Of a stretch of DNA of 64,000 nt, positions 54,048 to 64,000 are shown piece by piece. Numbering within the stretch: position 1 is the stretch's first letter; every line of letters starts with the position of its first letter. Origin of the DNA: Wolbachia endosymbiont (group B) of Protocalliphora azurea. GTDB taxonomy: Bacteria > Pseudomonadota > Alphaproteobacteria > Rickettsiales > Anaplasmataceae. Where the stretch lies: NCBI RefSeq assembly GCF_947251865.1, contig NZ_OX366394.1, positions 310,001 to 374,000 on the forward strand. Direction: 5' to 3'. The notes beneath the pieces were generated by a model. The model did no database searches and was not told where the DNA came from. It was given only the letters and a program-made list of their open reading frames with translations. A program made the translations under genes and the position numbers.

Positions 54048-54524
54048 ATGGCACGTCGTAATAAAGCAAAAAAAAGAACAAGCCCTGACTCTCGTTATGG
54101 TAGTGTCTTGCTTATGCGTTTTATTAATATAATTATGAAATGTGGTAAAAAGTCTATTGCAGAAAAGATTGCTTATAGTGCTTTGTCCTTAGCTGAAAAG
54201 AAAATAGGCAAAGATGCCTTATCAATTTTTGAAACAGCAGTAGAAAATGTTACCCCTTCTATAGAAGTACGCTCTCGGCGTATTGGTGGTGCAACTTATC
54301 AAGTCCCTGTTGAAATTCGTCAAGATAGAGCAATTTCTTTGGCATTAAGGTGGATTGCTAGAGCAACTTCTGCTGCTCGCAAAAAGAGTGGTAGAACTAC
54401 TGTTTATTGTTTGCAGTCTGAAATATTAGATGCTTATAATAAATGTGGTGGTGCATTTAAGATGTGTGAAGAAAAGTATAAAATGGCTGAAGCTAATAAG
54501 GCATTTTCTCATCTTCGTTTTTAA
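54048..54524 (+). CDS. rpsG: 30S ribosomal protein S7
   Basis: This 158-residue protein starts [19 protein letters not shown]. It carries [17 protein letters not shown], the [16 protein letters not shown] motif and [17 protein letters not shown], all conserved in S7. It binds 16S rRNA at the 30S head and starts its assembly. It lies between rpsL (5 bases) and fusA (21 bases) in the str operon. It looks normal. Confidence 0.97.
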   Translation: MARRNKAKKRTSPDSRYGSVLLMRFINIIMKCGKKSIAEKIAYSALSLAEKKIGKDALSIFETAVENVTPSIEVRSRRIGGATYQVPVEIRQDRAISLALRWIARATSAARKKSGRTTVYCLQSEILDAYNKCGGAFKMCEEKYKMAEANKAFSHLRF

Positions 54525-54545
54525 TATTAGCTGATTGATTGTGGT

Positions 54546-56621
54546 ATGGAAGTTTTAATATCTAGGTATAGAAATATAGGAATAATGGCTCATATAGATG
54601 CTGGCAAGACCACCACAACAGAGCGTATTTTATTTTATACTGGTAAACAAAATAGGATTGGTGAAGTGCACGATGGTGCAGCTTCTATGGATTGGATGGA
54701 GCAAGAGAAGGAGCGTGGCATTACAATTACCTCTGCTGCAACAACATGTTTTTGGAATGATCATAGGATTAATATAATAGATACTCCTGGTCATGTTGAC
54801 TTCACTATTGAAGTTGAGAGATCTTTGAGGGTTTTGGATGGTGCGGTTGCTGTATTTGATGGAGTTGCTGGAGTTGAGCCTCAGTCTGAGACAGTTTGGC
54901 GTCAAGCTGATAAATATAACGTTCCTCGTATCTGCTTTGTTAATAAAATGGATAGAATCGGGGCAAATTTTTATCGATGTGTCGATATGATAAAAACGAA
55001 GCTTGGCGCATCACCTTTAGTTATTCAGTTGCCAATAGGAAGTGAGAAAGATTTTAAAGGCATAATCGATCTTATTTCTATGAAAGCTATTATATGGCAA
55101 GAAGAAACATTAGGCGCTAAATTTTCTTATGAAGATATTCCTTCTGATTTGCTTGATAAAGCTCAAGAGTATCGAAATCTTTTATTAGATGCTGCAGCTG
55201 AAATGGATGATGAGGCGATAAATACTTACTTTGAATCTAACGATCTGCCAATTGATTTGTTGAAAAAGTGTGTGAGAAGCGGGACCATTAAAGGAAAATT
55301 TGTCCCTGTATTATGTGGGTCAGCTTTTAAAAACAAAGGCGTGCAATCACTTTTAGATGGTGTGGTTGATTTTTTACCCTCTCCTATTGATGTTGATGTA
55401 ATTATTGGAACTGATCCTAAAGATTCAGAAAAGAAAATTGAGATCAAACCTTCAGAAAAAGAGAAATTCGTTGCTCTTGCGTTTAAAGTGATGACGGATA
55501 AATTTGTAGGTAGCTTGACGTTTATTCGTATTTATTCCGGTAAGTTAAAATCTAAATCTGCTGTGTTAAATGCTGGAAAGAATGAGACTGAAGGAATTGG
55601 TAGAATGTTGCTTATGCATGCAAATAACAGAGAAGATATAAACGAAGCTAAAGTTGGTGATATAGTTGCCTTAGTTGGATTAAAGAAAACAATTACTGGT
55701 GATACTTTATGTTCATCTGATTTTCCTATACTATTAGAGCGTATGGAATTTCCTGATCCTGTTATTGAAATTGCTATAGAACCGAAAACCACCTCAGATC
55801 AGGAAAAATTAGGTGTTGCTTTGAATAGATTGGTTGCAGAAGATCCTTCTTTAAGGATGTCAGTAAATGCGGAGAGTGGGCAGACTATATTGAAAGGTAT
55901 GGGTGAGCTGCATCTTGAGATTATTATTGATAGAATGAAGCGCGAGTTTAATGTTGAAGCTAACGTTGGTGCACCTCAAGTTGCATATCGTGAAACTATC
56001 ACTAAATCTGTTGAAATTGATTACACTCATAAAAAACAATCAGGTGGTGCTGGTCAGTTTGCTAAAGTTAAAATAAAATTCGAACCTCTTGAGCCTGGTT
56101 TTGGCTTTCAGTTTGAAAGTAAAATTGTAGGCGGTGCTATTCCAAAAGAGTATATACCTGGAGTGCAAAATGGCTTAGAGTTGATAAAAGAAGGTGGTAT
56201 AATTTCCGGCTTTCCATTGATTGATTTTAAGGCTACTCTTCTTGATGGTGCTTTTCATGATGTTGATTCTAGTCCTTTGGCTTTTGAACTTGCTGCTAAG
56301 GGTGCTTTTAAGGAAATGGCAAATAAAGCTGGTCCAAAAATGCTAGAACCTATAATGAAAGTGGAAATCATTACTCCTGAAGAATATATGGGTGATGTTA
56401 TGGGTGATATAAATAGTAGAAGAGGCAGTGTTGTTGATATGCTGGATTTAGGTAATAATAGCAAAATAATTACTGCTTCGGTTCCTCTTGCAAATATGTT
56501 TGGTTATATAAATGTTTTGCGTTCTATATCTCAGGGAAGAGCTCAGTATAGTATGCATTTTTCTTGTTATGAACAAGTGCCACAATATGTGGTTGATGAG
56601 TTAAAGTTAAAGTATAATTAA
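54546..56621 (+). CDS. fusA: Elongation factor G
   Basis: This 691-residue translation GTPase has G1 [15 protein letters not shown]2 around [10 protein letters not shown]3 DTPGHVDF, and G4 NKMD. Domains II-V follow ([12 protein letters not shown] in domain [14 protein letters not shown] in domain V). It moves tRNA-mRNA through the ribosome. It is the third gene of the str operon, 12 bases before tuf. Length is normal and no break is seen. Confidence 0.98.
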   Translation: MEVLISRYRNIGIMAHIDAGKTTTTERILFYTGKQNRIGEVHDGAASMDWMEQEKERGITITSAATTCFWNDHRINIIDTPGHVDFTIEVERSLRVLDGAVAVFDGVAGVEPQSETVWRQADKYNVPRICFVNKMDRIGANFYRCVDMIKTKLGASPLVIQLPIGSEKDFKGIIDLISMKAIIWQEETLGAKFSYEDIPSDLLDKAQEYRNLLLDAAAEMDDEAINTYFESNDLPIDLLKKCVRSGTIKGKFVPVLCGSAFKNKGVQSLLDGVVDFLPSPIDVDVIIGTDPKDSEKKIEIKPSEKEKFVALAFKVMTDKFVGSLTFIRIYSGKLKSKSAVLNAGKNETEGIGRMLLMHANNREDINEAKVGDIVALVGLKKTITGDTLCSSDFPILLERMEFPDPVIEIAIEPKTTSDQEKLGVALNRLVAEDPSLRMSVNAESGQTILKGMGELHLEIIIDRMKREFNVEANVGAPQVAYRETITKSVEIDYTHKKQSGGAGQFAKVKIKFEPLEPGFGFQFESKIVGGAIPKEYIPGVQNGLELIKEGGIISGFPLIDFKATLLDGAFHDVDSSPLAFELAAKGAFKEMANKAGPKMLEPIMKVEIITPEEYMGDVMGDINSRRGSVVDMLDLGNNSKIITASVPLANMFGYINVLRSISQGRAQYSMHFSCYEQVPQYVVDELKLKYN

Positions 56622-56633
56622 AGGTTAGTAATT

Positions 56634-57806
56634 ATGACAGCGATAGTAGAAGCATTTGGAAAGCCGCATGTAAACGTGGGAACGATAGGACATGTGGATC
56701 ATGGGAAGACAACGTTAACAGCGGCGATAACAAAGCATTATGGTAATTTTGTAGCATATGATCAAATAGATAAAGCGCCAGAAGAAAGAAAGAGAGGTAT
56801 AACAATAGCAACAGCGCATGTTGAATATCAAACAGAAAAGAGACACTATGCACACGTTGATTGCCCTGGACATGCTGATTATGTAAAGAATATGATAGTA
56901 GGTGCAGCACAGATGGATGCAGCGATATTGGTAGTGTCAGGGGTTGATGGGCCGATGCCACAAACGAGAGAGCATATATTGCTGGCAAAACAGGTGGGTG
57001 TTGGATATATCGTGGTATATATAAATAAAGCTGATGTTGCTGATGCTGATATGATAGATTTGGTAGAGATGGAAGTGAGAGAGTTGCTGAGTAAGTATGG
57101 ATTTCCAGGTGATGAAGTGCCTATGATAGTTGGGTCTGCGTTAAAAGCATTAGAGGATGATAGTAGTGAGTATGGAAAGAAATCAATAGATAAATTGATG
57201 GAGAAGTTAGATGAGTATGTGGCAGTACCTCCAAGGCCTATAGATTTGCCGTTTTTGTTGCCAATAGAAGATGTATTTTCAATATCGGGCCGAGGGACGG
57301 TAGTAACAGGAAGAATAGAGAAGGGGGAGATAAAGACAGGGGATGAGATAGAGATAATAGGTCTGAAAGCGACGCAAAAGACGATATGTACTGGTGTTGA
57401 GATGTTTAAGAAGTTGCTAGATAAGGGAAGTGCAGGACTCAATGTAGGAATACTACTAAGAGGAACAAAGAGAGAAGAAGTGGAGAGAGGGCAAGTATTG
57501 GCAAAACCAGGGACAATAACCCCGCATAAGAAATTTAATGCGGAGGTGTATATATTGAAGAAAGAAGAAGGAGGAAGGCATACACCATTTTTTGGAAATT
57601 ATCAGCCACAGTTTTATTTAAGGACAACGGATGTAACTGGGAGCATAAAATTGCTAGATGGAAAGGAGATGGTAATGCCAGGGGACAATGTAAGTATAGA
57701 AGTGGAGTTGCAAGTACCAATAGCAATGGATAAAGGATTACGTTTTGCGATAAGAGAAGGTGGTAGAACTGTTGGTTCTGGCGTTGTTTCGGAAATTTTA
57801 GAGTAA
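56634..57806 (+). CDS. tuf: Elongation factor Tu
   Basis: This 390-residue GTPase delivers aminoacyl-tRNA to the ribosome. Visible are [10 protein letters not shown] (G1), [12 protein letters not shown] (G2), [11 protein letters not shown] (G3) and the G4 motif NKAD, where most bacteria have NKCD. It starts 12 bases after fusA. Codon use differs from its neighbours: third positions are rich in G and A (GTG, GCG, GGG) until about 57735, after which the T-rich style of the rest of the operon resumes. That pattern suggests gene conversion with a second tuf copy elsewhere in the genome. Confidence 0.97.
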   Translation: MTAIVEAFGKPHVNVGTIGHVDHGKTTLTAAITKHYGNFVAYDQIDKAPEERKRGITIATAHVEYQTEKRHYAHVDCPGHADYVKNMIVGAAQMDAAILVVSGVDGPMPQTREHILLAKQVGVGYIVVYINKADVADADMIDLVEMEVRELLSKYGFPGDEVPMIVGSALKALEDDSSEYGKKSIDKLMEKLDEYVAVPPRPIDLPFLLPIEDVFSISGRGTVVTGRIEKGEIKTGDEIEIIGLKATQKTICTGVEMFKKLLDKGSAGLNVGILLRGTKREEVERGQVLAKPGTITPHKKFNAEVYILKKEEGGRHTPFFGNYQPQFYLRTTDVTGSIKLLDGKEMVMPGDNVSIEVELQVPIAMDKGLRFAIREGGRTVGSGVVSEILE

Positions 57807-57818
57807 ACTTTGAATTAT

Positions 57819-57891
57819 AGGAGTGTAGCTCAATTGGTAGAGCGCTGGTCTCCAAAACCAGAGGTTGTAGGTTCAATTCCTATCGCTCCTG
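57819..57891 (+). tRNA. tRNA-Trp (anticodon CCA)
   Basis: The gene begins AGGAGTGTAGCTCAATTGG and closes with CGCTCCTG, a 7-bp acceptor stem. The anticodon arm CTGGT-CTCCAAA-ACCAG has anticodon CCA, and GGTTCAATTCC forms the T arm. A tRNA-Trp between tuf and secE is a common bacterial arrangement. CCA is not encoded. Confidence 0.97.
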
Positions 57892-57901
57892 CATTAATAT
57901 T

Positions 57902-58111
57902 ATGGTAGAAATGTTAAAAAACCTGTATGTTTTTTTTTGCGATATAAAGCAAGAAATAAGGAGAATTGCTTGGATAAAAAAACAGCAGGTATTGTCATCT
58001 TTGTTTATTGTAATAACTGTTATATTATGCTTTTCGATTTTCTTTTGCTTCGTAGATTTTATGTCTCTTTACGTAATTAAGACTTTATTTGGAATTATTT
58101 ATGGAATATAA
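57902..58111 (+). CDS. secE: Preprotein translocase subunit SecE
   Basis: This 69-residue protein is the small single-span form of SecE. A cytosolic amphipathic helix with the conserved QEIRRIAWIKKQQV motif (family -E--KV-WP-) precedes one transmembrane helix (LSSLFIVITVILCFSIFFCFVDF). SecE clamps SecY in the Sec translocon. It lies 10 bases after tRNA-Trp and overlaps nusG by 11 bases, the usual secE-nusG pair. Start at ATG 57902 or 57911. Confidence 0.93.
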   Translation: MVEMLKNLYVFFCDIKQEIRRIAWIKKQQVLSSLFIVITVILCFSIFFCFVDFMSLYVIKTLFGIIYGI

Positions 58112-58937
58112 GTATAAATGGTATATCATTAAAGTCGATTACGGGTATGAGAAGGATATATGCGAGTTGGCAACCAATACTGTTTACTTTAAGGAGGTGT
58201 TTATTCCTTATCAGACAGTATGTGATGTAAAATCTGATATAAAAGAGTTATGTGAAGTATATATATGTATGCATCTGTGTGATGAAAGCAAAAATATTTT
58301 GAATCAAATGACTGGGTTTTGTGGTGATGAGTCTGGTCATTTTGAGATGATTTCAGATGATGAGGTAATTTTAAAACGTAAGGAATTTAATAGATATAAG
58401 TGGTACATTTTAAGAGTTGCCTCTAATTATGAAGAGAAAGTGCGCCAATATATATTAGAAAATTCTATGAGATTGAATATTAATAATTATTTTAATAGGG
58501 TTTTTATTCCTTGTGAAGAATTAAGTGAGATGGATTTAAAATCTAAAAAAAATGCTAAACGAAGGAAGTCCTTTCCTGGTTATGTCTTTTTATACATGAA
58601 TTTATGCGATGAGGTATTAAATTTTATTAATAATATACCAAAATCTCTTAAGGTTTATGGATTTTTGAAAAATGGTAATGTTCCAAAGGTGATTGAGGAT
58701 AATGAGATTCGCTCAATGTGTAGTGCGCTTTACAATGCTCAAGAAACGAAAAAGTTGAGTTATGGTTATGAGAAAGGTGAAAAAGTAAAAATTAATGATG
58801 GTCTTTTTCAAAATTTTACTGGTAAGGTAGATATGGTAAATGATGAGAAAAAAATTATTAATATTGAAGTATCAATCTTAGGTAAGCCAACAATAATAGA
58901 GCTTGATTTGGCTCAAGTAGAGAAAATAGAGGATTAA
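58101..58937 (+). CDS. nusG: Transcription termination/antitermination factor NusG with an extra NGN-like domain
   Basis: From ATG 58101 the protein has 278 residues, about 100 more than typical NusG. It holds two NGN-like units in tandem: residues ~3-85 (KYKWYIIKVDYGYEKDICELA ... VFIPYQTV) and ~97-200 (YKWYILRVASNYEEKVRQYI ... RVFIPCEELSEM, then RKSFPGYVFLYMNL). The C-terminal KOW domain is GEKVKINDGLFQNFTGKVDMVN. The second unit has the standard features and continues into KOW, so it is the functional NGN; the first is shorter and lacks the FPGYVF strand. NusG binds RNA polymerase and couples it to ribosomes or Rho. It overlaps secE and is two bases before rplK. Confidence 0.93.
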   Translation: MEYKYKWYIIKVDYGYEKDICELATNTVYFKEVFIPYQTVCDVKSDIKELCEVYICMHLCDESKNILNQMTGFCGDESGHFEMISDDEVILKRKEFNRYKWYILRVASNYEEKVRQYILENSMRLNINNYFNRVFIPCEELSEMDLKSKKNAKRRKSFPGYVFLYMNLCDEVLNFINNIPKSLKVYGFLKNGNVPKVIEDNEIRSMCSALYNAQETKKLSYGYEKGEKVKINDGLFQNFTGKVDMVNDEKKIINIEVSILGKPTIIELDLAQVEKIED

Positions 58938-58939
58938 TT

Positions 58940-59380
58940 ATGAGTAATGTAGTTGCTAAGATTAACTTGCTTATGGAAGCTGGAAAAGCAGTTCCAGGAC
59001 CGAAAATTGCTTCAGTACTTGGCCCGCGTGGTATACCTGTTCCTAAATTTTGTGAAGCTTTTAATAAAGCTACTAGCGCTGCTAACGCTAGTTATAAAGT
59101 AGGTGATTTAGTAACAGTGAGAATTTCCATAAAGGATGATCGCTCTCATGATTTTACTGTCAGCGGTCCGCCTGTGGCTTATTTGCTTAAGCAGGAAGCT
59201 AAATTAAGTAAAGGTTCTGGTAATTCTGGTAAAGAATTAGTGGCTAAATTATCTATGTCTGCTATCATTAAAGTGGCAAAGTGTAAGATGGTTGATATGA
59301 AAGTGGATAATGAAGATTCAGCAGTGAAGATGGTTATAGGCACTGCAAAATCTATGGGTATAGAAGTTGTGGAAGGTTAG
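58940..59380 (+). CDS. rplK: 50S ribosomal protein L11
   Basis: This 146-residue protein starts MSNVVAKINLLMEAGKAVPGPKIAS, with the rRNA-binding C-terminal part around KVAKCKMVDMKVDNEDSAVKMVIGTAKSMGI. The proline-rich PGPKIA---GPRGI motif of the N-terminal domain is present. L11 forms the GTPase-associated centre with L10-L7/L12. It lies between nusG and rplA with tight spacing. Confidence 0.97.
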   Translation: MSNVVAKINLLMEAGKAVPGPKIASVLGPRGIPVPKFCEAFNKATSAANASYKVGDLVTVRISIKDDRSHDFTVSGPPVAYLLKQEAKLSKGSGNSGKELVAKLSMSAIIKVAKCKMVDMKVDNEDSAVKMVIGTAKSMGIEVVEG

Positions 59381-59384
59381 GTAA

Positions 59385-60038
59385 ATGAGTACATATAATG
59401 ATGATTCTAAGCGGTGTTTGGAGAAGATTGTTGAGTCTTCTTCAGCAAAATTTAATGAATCAGTTGATATCGCAGTCAATTTAGGTGTAGATTCACGTAA
59501 ATCTGAAGAGCAGGTGCGTGGTACAGTAGTGTTGCCTAAAGGTATCGGGAAGAATATTAAAGTAGCTGTTTTTGCTCAAGATAAACATTTATTAGAAGCT
59601 GAAAAAGCTGGTGCTGATATTACAGGAGGAGAAGATTTAATTGAAGAGATAAAAAAAGGTAGAAAGTTGAATGTTGATTGGTGCATCACTACTCCTGATT
59701 TCATGGCAAAAATCACTCCTATTGCAAAAGTATTGGGTGCTAAAGGGCTGATGCCTAACCCTAAATTTGGTACTGTGACTTCTAACATTGCGGAAGCTAC
59801 TAAAACCATTAAGTCTGGTCAAATAAAATTCAGGACGGATAAAAATGGGGTTATTCATGGTAAATTAGGAAGTATTAAATTTGATATTGATGATTTGCTG
59901 GAAAATTTAAAAGCCTTTCTTAAAGTAATTAGAGACAATAAACCTGCTTCTGTGAAAGGAGTTTACTTTAAAAGCGTTTTTTTAAATTCAACTATGGGTA
60001 AAGCTCATAAAATAAACAAAGTAGAAGATATAATTTAA
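59385..60038 (+). CDS. rplA: 50S ribosomal protein L1
   Basis: This 217-residue protein carries the L1 signatures [23 protein letters not shown] and [16 protein letters not shown], and [19 protein letters not shown]. It builds the L1 stalk and in many bacteria represses its own operon by binding the mRNA leader; no such site was picked here. It is slightly shorter than the usual ~230. It starts 4 bases after rplK. Confidence 0.97.
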   Translation: MSTYNDDSKRCLEKIVESSSAKFNESVDIAVNLGVDSRKSEEQVRGTVVLPKGIGKNIKVAVFAQDKHLLEAEKAGADITGGEDLIEEIKKGRKLNVDWCITTPDFMAKITPIAKVLGAKGLMPNPKFGTVTSNIAEATKTIKSGQIKFRTDKNGVIHGKLGSIKFDIDDLLENLKAFLKVIRDNKPASVKGVYFKSVFLNSTMGKAHKINKVEDII

Positions 60039-60050
60039 GGGAGCGAAATT

Positions 60051-60997
<947 letters not shown>

Positions 60998-61013
60998 AAT
61001 GTTAGTATATTAA

Positions 61014-64000
<2,987 letters not shown>

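Overview
The window is AT-rich DNA from Wolbachia (Rickettsiales), and it spans a prophage-to-chromosome junction. The evidence is a P2-like phage WO tail module, ankyrin and toxin genes typical of the WO eukaryotic-association module, WO-type XRE regulators, RadC and a large serine recombinase. Beyond these lie chromosomal genes in an order that fits Wolbachia (tig-clpP-clpX-lon; rpsL-rpsG-fusA-tuf-tRNA-secE-nusG-rplKAJL-rpoB).

Positions 1-8000: tail genes in P2 order (tube FII fragment, E/E' with a programmed -1 frameshift site, tape measure T, U, X, D). The module is damaged. FII is cut at its 5' end by an IS4-family remnant, which is itself cut by an IS630-family element. The tape measure is split by a second copy of that IS630. 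An Rpn-type nuclease gene sits between FII and E. Positions 7900-13300: a short ankyrin protein, a small coiled-coil membrane protein coupled to a patatin-like phospholipase (split by a third IS630 copy), then a secreted CdtB-like nuclease and a secreted Cys-rich protein with two internal repeats. The last two lie between 350-bp direct repeats made of the patatin 3' end, a terminator and a promoter.

Positions 13300-27500: an insecticidal Tc toxin locus, with one fused TcB-TcC gene carrying its own C-terminal toxin domain and a TcA encoded as two abutting genes, preceded by a decayed copy of the TcA N-terminus. Positions 27500-32400: two convergent ankyrin proteins with nearly identical C-terminal domains after an RRRR site, separated by IS5 and LRR relics. 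Positions 32500-42300: two IS256-family elements (one dead, one intact), two copies of a pair of XRE regulators, hypothetical WO proteins, the serine recombinase and RadC, ending at a 5' stub of comM that I take as the prophage boundary.

Positions 42387-64000: chromosome with a polysaccharide deacetylase, pbp2, lon, clpX, clpP, tig, tRNA-Leu, a BON-domain lipoprotein, an IS5 relic, prmC, and the str/rplKAJL-rpoBC cluster. NusG here has an extra NGN-like domain, and rpoB runs off the window end.

The most interesting system is the set of secreted or host-directed effectors at 8.5-27.5 kb. Three transcription units appear to start from related copies of one promoter: patatin; CdtB plus a candidate AB-toxin-like binding protein; and Tc toxin. 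No CRISPR array or rRNA gene was seen.
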